NCBI GenBank assembly: GCA_028689615.1
Contig: JAQVCV010000013.1
Coordinates: 1-64,000 of the forward strand
From: Bacteroidales bacterium
GTDB taxonomy: Bacteria; Bacteroidota; Bacteroidia; Bacteroidales; TTA-H9
Length of the DNA stretch: 64,000 bases
Reading direction: 5' to 3'
Part shown: positions 44,610 to 52,563 of the stretch, one piece after another
Layout of the letters: each line of letters starts with the position of its first letter
How positions within the stretch are numbered: the stretch's first letter is position 1
Translations under genes and position numbers: made by a program
The notes under the pieces: generated by a model
What the model saw: the letters and a program-made list of their open reading frames with translations, nothing else
Databases searched by the model: none
What the model was told of the DNA's origin: nothing

Positions 44610-45611
44610 TTAAGCTCCCAGGGTTGCTACCATAACTGCTTTGATGGTATGAAGTCTGTTTTCAGCTTCATCGAAAACAATCGACATGGGCGATTCGAAA
44701 ACATCTTCGGTTACTTCCATAGCTTCTATGCCGAATTTCTGGTAGATATCCTCACCAACAGCGGTTTCGCGGTTATGGAAAGCAGGCAGACAATGCATGA
44801 ATTTTACACGGGGATTGCCAGTGGCTTTTACCACGTTCATGTTCACCTGGTAGGGAGTGAGGAGTTTGATTCTTTCTGCCCATACCTCGGCGGGTTCACC
44901 CATCGAAACCCAAACATCGGTATAAAGGAAATCGCAACCTTTGGCTCCTTCTTCAACGTTTTCAGTCAGGGTGATTTTGGCCCCTGTTTCTTTGGCTATT
45001 TCGCGGCATTGCGCCACAAGGTTCTCTTCCGGCCAAAGCGATTTTGGAGCTACAGCTCTGAAATCCATACCCATTTTTGCAGCGCCTACCATCAGCGAGT
45101 TGCCCATGTTGTTGCGGGCATCGCCAAAATATGCGAAAGCAACCTGGTGCAAAGGCTTGTCGGTGTGTTCCATCATGGTGAGGAAGTCGGCCAGAATCTG
45201 TGTCGGGTGAAATTCGGTGGTGAGACCATTCCACACGGGTACGCCGGCATAGGCGCCCAGAGTTTCCACAATTTCCTGAGAATAACCACGATATTCGATT
45301 CCGTCGTACATACGACCCAATACACGTGCAGTGTCTTTCATCGACTCTTTTTTTCCCATTTGCGAGCCGGCAGGTCCAAGATAGGTAACGTGTGCTCCCT
45401 GATCGAGGGCAGCCACTTCAAAGGCACAACGAGTTCTGGTGGAATCTTTCTCGAAAAGGAGTACGATGTTTTTCCCTTTTAAGCGTGGCTGCTCGGTTCC
45501 GGCATATTTTGCCTTTTTCAGGTCAGATGAGAGTTGGAGCAGGTGTTGGATTTCCTGTGAGGTGAAGTCAAGCAATTTCAGAAAATTGCGATTTCTAAGA
45601 TTGAAAGCCAT
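44610..45611 (-). CDS. argF: Ornithine carbamoyltransferase
   Basis: A 333-residue enzyme. The carbamoyl-phosphate motif STRTR is at 57-61, the ornithine-side HPTQ appears in [10 protein letters not shown], and HCLPAFH near 275 is the third signature. Length and sequence are close to the catabolic/anabolic ArgI-ArgF group of ~334 residues. It condenses carbamoyl-phosphate and ornithine into citrulline, or runs in reverse to give carbamoyl-phosphate for ATP synthesis by the neighbouring carbamate kinase. The gene is 34 bp downstream of arcC, the same transcript. Because arcC is next to it and no arginine biosynthesis gene is near, a fermentative role (arcB-like) is a reasonable inference. Confidence 0.95.
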   Translation of the reverse strand: MAFNLRNRNFLKLLDFTSQEIQHLLQLSSDLKKAKYAGTEQPRLKGKNIVLLFEKDSTRTRCAFEVAALDQGAHVTYLGPAGSQMGKKESMKDTARVLGRMYDGIEYRGYSQEIVETLGAYAGVPVWNGLTTEFHPTQILADFLTMMEHTDKPLHQVAFAYFGDARNNMGNSLMVGAAKMGMDFRAVAPKSLWPEENLVAQCREIAKETGAKITLTENVEEGAKGCDFLYTDVWVSMGEPAEVWAERIKLLTPYQVNMNVVKATGNPRVKFMHCLPAFHNRETAVGEDIYQKFGIEAMEVTEDVFESPMSIVFDEAENRLHTIKAVMVATLGA

Positions 45612-45645
45612 TGAAATAATTTTTTAGTGTTTAAACAAGGTGATT

Positions 45646-46590
45646 TTATTCTGCAAAGATAACAGTTCCTGCGTCAGGTTTTCCAAGTTCGGTGGCGGTA
45701 GTAATCATAGCTTCTTTACCACCGTTTTCAACAAATTGGATGCATGCTGCTACTTTTGGAGCCATGCTGCCGGCAGCAAAGTGCCCTTCGGCCATGAGTT
45801 TACGCGCTTCGCTCACCGGTATTCTGTCGAGAGCCCTTTCGTCGGGTTTGCGGAAATTGATATATACCTTTGGAACATCGGTGAGGATGATGAACTCGTC
45901 GGCATGAATCTGCGTAGCCAGTTGGCTCGAAGCCAGATCCTTGTCGATAACAGCATCAATACCCTGAAGTTTTTTCTCTTCAACATAGAACACAGGGATG
46001 CCGCCACCACCAACGGTGATAATAATCTGCCCATCGCGAGCAAGGGTTTCGATTGATTTAACGTTGTTGATCGCAACGGGTTTTGGCGAGGCTACCACTT
46101 TACGCCATCCCCTTCCTCGTGGATCTTCAGCGAAAATGCTGCCATTGGATGCTGTAATTTTATCGGCTTCTTCTTTAGTGTAAAAAGGGCCTACCGGCTT
46201 CGTGGGTTTTTGGAAGGCAGGGTCGTTTTTATCAACAACCACCTCGGTAATGATCGTAAGAATGTCGCGTTCGAGTCCCTCTTTCAACAGCACGTTACGT
46301 AGTTGTTGCTCAATCATATATCCGATCGAGCCCTGTGTTTCTGCTACACAGAAGTCAATAGGTTGGGCTGGTATGCCATACATCTTTTCGCCTGCTTCGT
46401 GTTGAAGCAGCACGTTCCCAACCTGTGGGCCATTGCCGTGACCTACTACCACATCATATCCATTACGGATTAATTCGAGGAGGTGTGTGCAGGTTTCGTA
46501 AACATTGGCTTCCTGTTCATCAATGGTCCCTTTCTGATCGCCACGAAGAAGGGCATTGCCGCCAAAAGCGATAACTGCTAATTTTTTCAT
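45646..46590 (-). CDS. arcC: Carbamate kinase
   Basis: A 314-residue amino-acid kinase-fold enzyme that makes ATP from carbamoyl-phosphate. The N-terminal AFGGNALLR, the VGHGNGPQVG segment, VGGGGIPV and DAVIDKDLASSQLA are diagnostic. No arginine deiminase is next to it, so carbamoyl-phosphate comes from the linked ornithine carbamoyltransferase acting on citrulline. A -7 box TAGCTTTG at 46707-46714 has a TTG 19 bp upstream, leaving a ~110-nt leader that carries a terminator-like hairpin (see separate entry). Confidence 0.95.
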   Translation of the reverse strand: MKKLAVIAFGGNALLRGDQKGTIDEQEANVYETCTHLLELIRNGYDVVVGHGNGPQVGNVLLQHEAGEKMYGIPAQPIDFCVAETQGSIGYMIEQQLRNVLLKEGLERDILTIITEVVVDKNDPAFQKPTKPVGPFYTKEEADKITASNGSIFAEDPRGRGWRKVVASPKPVAINNVKSIETLARDGQIIITVGGGGIPVFYVEEKKLQGIDAVIDKDLASSQLATQIHADEFIILTDVPKVYINFRKPDERALDRIPVSEARKLMAEGHFAAGSMAPKVAACIQFVENGGKEAMITTATELGKPDAGTVIFAE

Positions 46591-46649
46591 GTTTTAATAA
46601 TTGGTTTCCAGGTGATTTAGTGGTTTATGAATCTTCTCAAAAACAAAAA

Positions 46650-46680
46650 AAGGGTAAGAGCATCTATTTGTCTTATCCTT
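46650..46680 (-). terminator. Terminator-like hairpin within the arcC leader (possible attenuator)
   Basis: On the minus strand AAGGATAAGA pairs with TCTTACCCTT (one A/C mismatch, 11-nt loop) followed by seven T. It lies between the predicted start (~46701) and ATG 46590, so it would stop arcC-argF transcription unless melted. Confidence 0.6.
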
Positions 46681-46706
46681 AATAGGTCTTCTTCAGAAAC
46701 AGGCAG

Positions 46707-46714
46707 CAAAGCTA
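46707..46714 (-). promoter_or_regulatory. -7 box of arcC-argF with -33
   Basis: The minus strand reads TAGCTTTG; TTG at 46734-46736 gives a 19-bp spacer. Confidence 0.65.
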
Positions 46715-46775
46715 CAAACTTTGTTTTAACTGGCAACACTTTTTACCTGGTTTAAGGTGTTTAGGTCGTTTTTTT

Positions 46776-46783
46776 TACATTTG
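46776..46783 (+). promoter_or_regulatory. -7 box of the M19 dipeptidase
   Basis: TACATTTG, 24 bp before ATG 46807. It is divergent from the arcC promoter with about 60 bp between. Confidence 0.6.
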
Positions 46784-46806
46784 CCAAACCAATTACAAGT
46801 TTACAC

Positions 46807-48018
46807 ATGAAGAAATCTGCATTTTCTCTACTCTTTCTACTGGCTTTTTGCATTTCAGTTAATTCCCAATCTGTCTCGCGTGCCCTGGAATTGCACAAAA
46901 GGTTGTTAACGGTTGATTCGCATACCGATACACCAATGAGGCTGGTTGATGGTGCAATCAACTTTGGGACAAATAATTCTGAAACAAGGAGTTGTGTCGA
47001 TTTGCCACGCATGGATGCCGGTGGTTTGGATGCAGTTTTTTTTGCTGTCTTTTTAGGACAAGGTGCCCGAACGCCCGAAAAGCATGAACTTGCTTTTGTT
47101 CAGGCTAATAGAATTATTGATACGATCGAGGAGGTGGTTCGCAGGTATTCTGACCGTTGTGGTGTTGCTACTTCGCCTCTTCAGGCGCTGGAACTTGAAA
47201 AGCAGGGCAGGCATGCTGTTTTTCTAGGGATGGAAAACGGCTATCCAATCGGAAATTCTCTTGGTAACATCGAACATTTCTATGACAGGGGCGTCAGATA
47301 CATTACCTTATGTCATTCAAAAAACAATGATATTTGTGACTCATCAACTGATACAGTTGGCTTCAACGGGCTTTCGCGATTCGGAAGGGAAGTGGTTTCG
47401 GAGATGAATCGTGTGGGTATGATGATCGATGTTTCGCACATCAGCGATTCGAGCTTCTATCAAGTAGTCAGGTTGTCGAAAGTGCCTGTAGTGGCATCTC
47501 ACAGTTGCGCCCGGGCACTATGCGACAATCCCAGAAACCTAACTGACGATATGTTGCTAAAATTGAAGAACAATGGAGGAGTTGTTCAACTCTGTATCTT
47601 GAGTGATTATGTGAAAGCCCTGCCTCGGAATCCTGTTCGCGATAGTGCATTCAAAGCTTTAAGGGTGAAATATCGTAATTATGAGGGTCTGACCGACGAT
47701 GAGATGAAATCGGCCAGGAGGGAATATTATGAAAACGACAAGAAATTTCCGGCTCAGAAGGCTACCATTGCTGATGCTGTTGATCATATCGATTACATGG
47801 TGAAGCTGATTGGCATTGAACATGTGGGTATTGGAACCGATTTTGACGGTGGTGGTGGTTTGGCCGATTGTCCAGATGTTTCCTTTCTGTACGGTATTAC
47901 AGAAGAGTTGGTGAAGCGGGGATATTCTGATAGCGATGTTGCTCTGATTTGGGGTGGCAATCTGTTCAGAGTTATGGATCAGGTTGATGCTTATGCACAG
48001 GCAACTCAAACACGATAA
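46807..48018 (+). CDS. Membrane/renal-type dipeptidase (peptidase M19), secreted
   Basis: A 403-residue zinc dipeptidase exported by a signal peptide (LLFLLAFCISVNS|Q). Metal ligands appear in order: VDSHTDTP (H39, D41), the bridging Glu in FLGMENGYP, and His residues in LCHSKNN and VASHSCARALCDNPRN; IGTDFDGGGG closes the active site. It should cleave periplasmic dipeptides, releasing amino acids. It is a single gene with its own promoter; its divergent placement beside the arcC operon may link peptide use and carbamoyl-phosphate energy gain, which is a guess. Confidence 0.93.
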   Translation: MKKSAFSLLFLLAFCISVNSQSVSRALELHKRLLTVDSHTDTPMRLVDGAINFGTNNSETRSCVDLPRMDAGGLDAVFFAVFLGQGARTPEKHELAFVQANRIIDTIEEVVRRYSDRCGVATSPLQALELEKQGRHAVFLGMENGYPIGNSLGNIEHFYDRGVRYITLCHSKNNDICDSSTDTVGFNGLSRFGREVVSEMNRVGMMIDVSHISDSSFYQVVRLSKVPVVASHSCARALCDNPRNLTDDMLLKLKNNGGVVQLCILSDYVKALPRNPVRDSAFKALRVKYRNYEGLTDDEMKSARREYYENDKKFPAQKATIADAVDHIDYMVKLIGIEHVGIGTDFDGGGGLADCPDVSFLYGITEELVKRGYSDSDVALIWGGNLFRVMDQVDAYAQATQTR

Positions 48019-48033
48019 CCCCGACAGCCCTCA

Positions 48034-49080
48034 TCAGTAGAGAGGGAAAACTTCGTTGAGTTCGCCGGAGTAATAATATTCCCAGGCAATTCGACCAAAC
48101 GTGTACTTTCTGCCTCCAACGTCGATGGTGGCTCCACCAACCTGTGGATTTTTTTTAGGTTTGGAATTGGCAAATCCTATATTGAATAAGGTTGCCAGAA
48201 TTTCGGGGCGGTCTTCAATAGGGAATCCCGCTTTCTGCCACTGAGCAGAAACCTGTTTGATAAATAGTGCAGCATACAGGTAAGCATAGAAGTGGTTCCT
48301 GGAATCTGTAATTCGTTCAAACCGCTCCGATTCAATATTTTCAGAGTGAAATTGAAGCAACCCCTTGAATTGTTGACCAGCATAAAACACAGAGGTGGTG
48401 TCTGCCAGGTTTTTTTCAATGGCAATTGCTGTAAAATCTTTAATCCCTGTCACACCCCAGGAGAAAGAGGTTTCGGAGGTAAGCATTTTTAACGGAGCAA
48501 TCCACTTTTTGAAGGCTTCGCGTCTGGAATCGAACAGTCTGATTTGTTCCGCTATAAGCACTGCTGAGATCAGTCTTGGTGATACGCTGGTGAGTCGGGC
48601 AACACTGTCTATTACCTTCTTGTCTTTAGTTACAGCTTCTTTTAGCACAGGCCATTCTGGCAGGTTTATCCAGTAGAACGCGCTTCGGGTAACTGTTTTG
48701 GAGTCGATTTGGGTAGGGGTGTTCTCCTGACAGTTTAGCCTGAGTGCGGCCAACATCTTCGTGGCTGTCAGAAAACTCCTGTCTTGGGCAAGGTGAACTA
48801 AGATGCGGTGAGCATCGCTGGGATAGAGGGCATACAATTCGCCTGTTTGCTTCAGCAATTCAGATATTTCTGAACTTGTCGATAAAAATTTCGCGGAATC
48901 GGCAACTGTCTGAATGATAGTGCTGTCCAGATCAGTAAAATAGCGATCGTTGTTGTCAATTCCACCCGGATCGTTGGTTATCTGGAGTTTAACAGCCGAC
49001 CAGGCCAGTATCAATACCAAACCAAATATTGCGAAGCAATAAACTAATATGTTGAATATTAGTTTTTTAGAAGGTTTCAT
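48034..49080 (-). CDS. Membrane-anchored protein, possibly lysozyme-like
   Basis: A 348-residue protein with one N-terminal anchor (VYCFAIFGLVLILAWSAVKL) and a periplasmic body. The middle (TSVSPRLISAVLIAEQIRLF ... SFSWGVTGIKDFTAIAIEKNL) loosely resembles lytic-transglycosylase-like folds, with an acidic residue after AVLIAE in the catalytic position, and the tail VGGATIDVGGRKYTFGRIAWEYYYSGEL. Similar proteins of unknown function exist in Bacteroidota. I cannot show catalytic activity; a role in peptidoglycan is a tentative inference. It is convergent with the dipeptidase, 15 bp away. Confidence 0.7.
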   Translation of the reverse strand: MKPSKKLIFNILVYCFAIFGLVLILAWSAVKLQITNDPGGIDNNDRYFTDLDSTIIQTVADSAKFLSTSSEISELLKQTGELYALYPSDAHRILVHLAQDRSFLTATKMLAALRLNCQENTPTQIDSKTVTRSAFYWINLPEWPVLKEAVTKDKKVIDSVARLTSVSPRLISAVLIAEQIRLFDSRREAFKKWIAPLKMLTSETSFSWGVTGIKDFTAIAIEKNLADTTSVFYAGQQFKGLLQFHSENIESERFERITDSRNHFYAYLYAALFIKQVSAQWQKAGFPIEDRPEILATLFNIGFANSKPKKNPQVGGATIDVGGRKYTFGRIAWEYYYSGELNEVFPLY

Positions 49081-49238
49081 TCTTGCATTTTAAAAAATTG
49101 CGCAAAGGTAGATTTTTTACACCATATTAATTACATTTTAAACCAATGCGCTTGAATATTTATTTCATATGAATGTTTTTTTCTGAATACCAACCCGGTC
49201 GGCCTTTGGTTGACCCTTTTCTGAGGCGGGGTAACGCC

Positions 49239-49259
49239 CTTCGGGCACTTTGCCCGAAG
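49239..49259. terminator. Hairpin between the membrane protein and ssb genes
   Basis: CTTCGGGCA-ctt-TGCCCGAAG is a perfect 9-bp stem. It has no T-run on either side, so it may be a repeat or a weak terminator of ssb. Confidence 0.45.
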
Positions 49260-49313
49260 AGCATAACCTTTAAGTGTTGAAACGCAACGAACGGCTTCTG
49301 AATCAGGTGTTAA

Positions 49314-49673
49314 TTATTGCTTGTCGTGTTGGGTTGACTCAGCTTTTTGAAGCACGTGCATCTCGTTGGCCTGGACGTTGGCTTGCGGATACTTCTTCCC
49401 GTCGGTGTCGTTGTTTGAATACCATGTAAGTTTCCCAATCACCGCAACTTTTTTCCCTTTCTTGAGTTGGCTCTGACACATTTCGGCCAGTTTCCCCCAT
49501 GCGATTACCTGGTGCCACTCGGTTTGGGTAACTTTTTCTCCTTTGCGATCGGTATAGAAATCGTTGGTGGCAATGGAGAATCTGGCCATTATGCGGCCGT
49601 TATCGAATTTCTTAACTTCGGGATCTGCACCCAGAAAACCGATCAATTGAACATGATTGTTTGAGTTCATCAT
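49314..49673 (-). CDS. ssb: Single-stranded DNA-binding protein (short form)
   Basis: A 119-residue OB-fold SSB: LIGFLGADPEVK, FSIATNDFYTDRKGEK, TEWHQVIAWGKLAE and LKKGKKVAVIGKL give the complete binding core. It ends AESTQHDKQ and so lacks the acidic DDxIPF tip that recruits repair proteins in canonical SSB. This suggests a secondary or specialised SSB (competence, conjugation or mobile element) rather than the housekeeping copy. It is isolated; a zinc-ribbon gene starts 212 bp away, divergently. Confidence 0.92.
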   Translation of the reverse strand: MMNSNNHVQLIGFLGADPEVKKFDNGRIMARFSIATNDFYTDRKGEKVTQTEWHQVIAWGKLAEMCQSQLKKGKKVAVIGKLTWYSNNDTDGKKYPQANVQANEMHVLQKAESTQHDKQ

Positions 49674-49827
49674 AGCTTTAATTTTTTATCCCTTGCGGGG
49701 TGTGAATAATTTTAATAAATCAACCTGTCACTTTTGACAAGGAGCTCGTTATGAAAACGATGAAGCAAAACTACAGCCTCGTGGACCGGTTATTCGGTTA
49801 AAAAATAATTAGTGTCGAATAAAAACA

Positions 49828-49859
49828 TTTGTAAACGACTAAAAACGTTTTTATATTTG
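49828..49859 (+). promoter_or_regulatory. Two-part promoter of the zinc-ribbon gene
   Basis: TTTG (49828-49831) and TATATTTG (49852-49859) are 20 bp apart, a full -33/-7 match. ATG 49886 is 26 bp downstream. Confidence 0.75.
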
Positions 49860-49885
49860 ATTCTCAATTTATCATCAAAAAAAGT

Positions 49886-50236
49886 ATGGAAGAAAAAAGA
49901 TGTCTCGATTGTGGTGAAATCCTCAGAGGCAGGGTTGATAAAAAGTTTTGCAGCGACCAGTGTCGCAACAACTACAACAACCGTATGCATCGTGATGATT
50001 TTGCTGTGGTTAGAAAAGTAAATGCTGTTCTGAAAAGTAATTATAAAATTTTGTGTGGGTTGAACCAGACTGGTAAAACCACCCTTCACCGCGACAGGTT
50101 GCTCGAAGCAGGTTTCAACTTTAAATACCTTACCAGCATCTACAAACCCAAAAGCAGCAGCAATACCTATTATTTCTGTTACGATCAGGGTTATATGGAA
50201 CTTGAAAATGGTATGTTCGTATTGGTGAAGAGGTAA
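49886..50236 (+). CDS. Zinc-ribbon protein
   Basis: A 116-residue protein opening with a four-cysteine ribbon, CLDC and FCSDQC (C6, C9, C22, C26), followed by a basic helix (RNNYNNRMHRDD). The remaining ~85 residues have a mixed fold (GLNQTGKTTLHRDRLLEAGF, YYFCYDQGYMEL) with no known domain. Such ribbon proteins are common and uncharacterised in the phylum and may bind nucleic acid. A full -33/-7 promoter lies upstream. Divergent from ssb. Confidence 0.83.
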   Translation: MEEKRCLDCGEILRGRVDKKFCSDQCRNNYNNRMHRDDFAVVRKVNAVLKSNYKILCGLNQTGKTTLHRDRLLEAGFNFKYLTSIYKPKSSSNTYYFCYDQGYMELENGMFVLVKR

Positions 50237-50458
50237 ATGTTGGTTGTGCAGTTTTATCAGGGGCTTTTCATCAACACTACTTCCGATGCTCGTTTTTTTT
50301 TGTATTTGCGCCTTTTGAGATTCATCACACCAGCGAAATGACGGGTAGGGCCAGAGTTGATTGTCAGAAGAATGAAAACGAAAATTTTTTGATTTCTCGG
50401 TGTTTGATGAAGCCAAATCCAATTTATTGTATATTCGTAATCACTAAAAATTGCCATT

Positions 50459-52555
50459 ATGAAAAGGAGAATATCATTAGTTGCTGTGTTAGCCTGTTGG
50501 CTTACAATGCTATTTGGTCAGCAATTGAACGAGTCTGATTACCATCAATCGCTGGTTGGTGAAAGTATTGAAATTGTCAACGACCAAATGAGTGTTGACA
50601 TGACCGGCGTAAAAAGCTCCATGATCAGATTCTCGGTGAAGCGAAATGTTGTGTTGGTAATCAGAACAAAGGAAGGGCTAAGGGATTTGAACCATATGTT
50701 GATTCCTGAATTTTTCGACCAGATTAATATAACCCATGCCCCTTCCAACATTCGACAAGAAAAAGTTTACGACAACGTTAAAGTTGATTCGGTAGCTGCC
50801 TGGAAATTCACCGGCGGTGTTGAAAATAAAATACAGGCCTCTAAACGGTTGTGCTCTTTTAAAACCATTACCGATATCGACAGGTATGGTCAGCTGAATT
50901 ACTACAGGCTATCGTTAACCGGAGCAGGTGTTGGCGACACGCTGCGACTTTATTACGCTGCCTCAATCCCTTTGGAGGAGAATTGGCACCATTTGTTCTC
51001 GATCAGGATGTTTCATCATTCCCGATGGCCTCGCAGAAACTACCACCTTACGTGGACCTACCCAACCAGAATCGATGTGGACACCCTGTTTTTCAAGAGT
51101 CGCCCTGTAGTTTCCAAAAGCAATGGTCAGACGGTTTTTGAATGGTCGATGACGAATCTGGCCGGATCGCTTGATGAAAACAATGGAAGACCTTATATGG
51201 AATTACCCTGGTTTGCATTCAATCCAAAACTTTCAGAATTCATGATGTTGCAATATTCCAATTTCGATCAGGAATACATCCCGTCATGGATTCTAATGAG
51301 TTACCATCGCGAAAGTGCAGTTACCCTGGCAAGAATCAATGTTCAGCAAGGGGTGAGAACCACCGATTTGCTGAAATTCAACAAGGTGGTTGATACCATC
51401 AAGCAGCGGTTTCCTGCCGATTCTTCTGGTTTTAAAACTTTGGGTTGGTTTCAGAAACTGATGGTGGAGAAAGCAAAATACGACATGGATGTGAAGTATT
51501 ACTCAAACGAAGCCAATTATCTGCTTAACAAGCCTGGCGGCGACATGGCATCATGCTTAATTCGCGACAGAAACAGGTTGACAGCTTACAGCAACATGTT
51601 GCTCAGATTTGACTTCAGCGTGTTGCTTGCCTATCCGATGGACAAAAGGGCCGGTACCATTTCATCCAAGTATTTCCCCAACATGGTTTTCGACGATTTG
51701 CTGTTTCTAACCGTTTTGCGCGACAGTTCATTGGTTTGGATTTACCCGATTTCTGATAAGGCTCGTTTTTATGCTGATGAATTGCCTTTCTATTTCGAAA
51801 ACACCGACGTAATGCTTACGGTGTTTACCCAGATGCGTGGATACAAACGCGATATGAGTAGCGATGCGATGTTTTTCCATACACCCGCCTCCAAAACATC
51901 TGACAACACCCGAAAAGTAAACGGGCTGGTGGAAATGGATCTTGTTAACGGTAAGGCCAAATTTTCGTCGCGCGTGAGTTTGTCGGGCCAGTATTCAACT
52001 ATTTGCAGAAACACTTACCGCGGATTGCCTGTCGATTCAACAGTTAACATGTTGTATCATAAAAGGGTAAGCGATATTTCGCCCGAAACAAAAATTTTAC
52101 GGACAAAGAATGGCGCTGTTGCCGATAAATTCCCGTTTCTGACGCAAACTACCACCGAATACGAAACCCCTTTGCCCGCGTGGGTTTCCGATACGCTAAC
52201 CGTTGATCTTTCAAAGTGGTTTCATCACGTGGTTGATCATGAAGTGGCCGTGGGCAAACGTTTTACCAGTTATTATCCCGATTTCACAGGTAGCGATAGC
52301 TGGTCGTTTATGATAAAACTGAATCAACCGGCAAGCTTATTGGCCGATTTGACACCGGTGAAAATATCCAACGATTTTGGACAATACTCTTTCGAGATCA
52401 AGCAACTAAGTCCAACGGAATTGTTGGTAACCAGCTATTATTTGGTGAAAGCTCCTGTGGTAGCTCCAGAGAAAATGGATCAGGTAAATCAAATCAACAA
52501 TGCCATCACTTCGGGCGAGGGACATCTGTTGAAACTGGTCAGAAAAGTTGAATAA
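50459..52555 (+). CDS. Secreted protein with degenerate transglutaminase-like region
   Basis: A 698-residue exported protein with a signal peptide (LAVLACWLTMLFG|Q). The overall layout, a beta-rich N-terminal half followed by a central helical part (KLMVEKAKYDMDVKYYSNEANYLLNKPGGDMASCLIRDRNRL), resembles DUF3857/transglutaminase-core proteins. At the place where an active transglutaminase has a GDC...Cys and later a His, this one reads GGDMASC and VFDDL, so the catalytic triad is absent. That makes a structural or binding role more likely. The assignment is from visual alignment only. It follows a -7-like box (TATATTCG, 50430) and lies 8 bp from the convergent Memo/AMMECR1 gene. Confidence 0.65.
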   Translation: MKRRISLVAVLACWLTMLFGQQLNESDYHQSLVGESIEIVNDQMSVDMTGVKSSMIRFSVKRNVVLVIRTKEGLRDLNHMLIPEFFDQINITHAPSNIRQEKVYDNVKVDSVAAWKFTGGVENKIQASKRLCSFKTITDIDRYGQLNYYRLSLTGAGVGDTLRLYYAASIPLEENWHHLFSIRMFHHSRWPRRNYHLTWTYPTRIDVDTLFFKSRPVVSKSNGQTVFEWSMTNLAGSLDENNGRPYMELPWFAFNPKLSEFMMLQYSNFDQEYIPSWILMSYHRESAVTLARINVQQGVRTTDLLKFNKVVDTIKQRFPADSSGFKTLGWFQKLMVEKAKYDMDVKYYSNEANYLLNKPGGDMASCLIRDRNRLTAYSNMLLRFDFSVLLAYPMDKRAGTISSKYFPNMVFDDLLFLTVLRDSSLVWIYPISDKARFYADELPFYFENTDVMLTVFTQMRGYKRDMSSDAMFFHTPASKTSDNTRKVNGLVEMDLVNGKAKFSSRVSLSGQYSTICRNTYRGLPVDSTVNMLYHKRVSDISPETKILRTKNGAVADKFPFLTQTTTEYETPLPAWVSDTLTVDLSKWFHHVVDHEVAVGKRFTSYYPDFTGSDSWSFMIKLNQPASLLADLTPVKISNDFGQYSFEIKQLSPTELLVTSYYLVKAPVVAPEKMDQVNQINNAITSGEGHLLKLVRKVE

Positions 52556-52563
52556 TCAATTGT

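Noticed and set aside
45654-45661. TATCTTTG -7 box for argF
   Set aside because: It is part of the last codons of arcC (VIFAE), and the two genes are 34 bp apart on the same strand; treated as chance.
49790-50422. Minus-strand ORF of 210 aa
   Set aside because: Antisense to the zinc-ribbon gene and its promoter; cysteine ribbon and two-part promoter support the plus strand.
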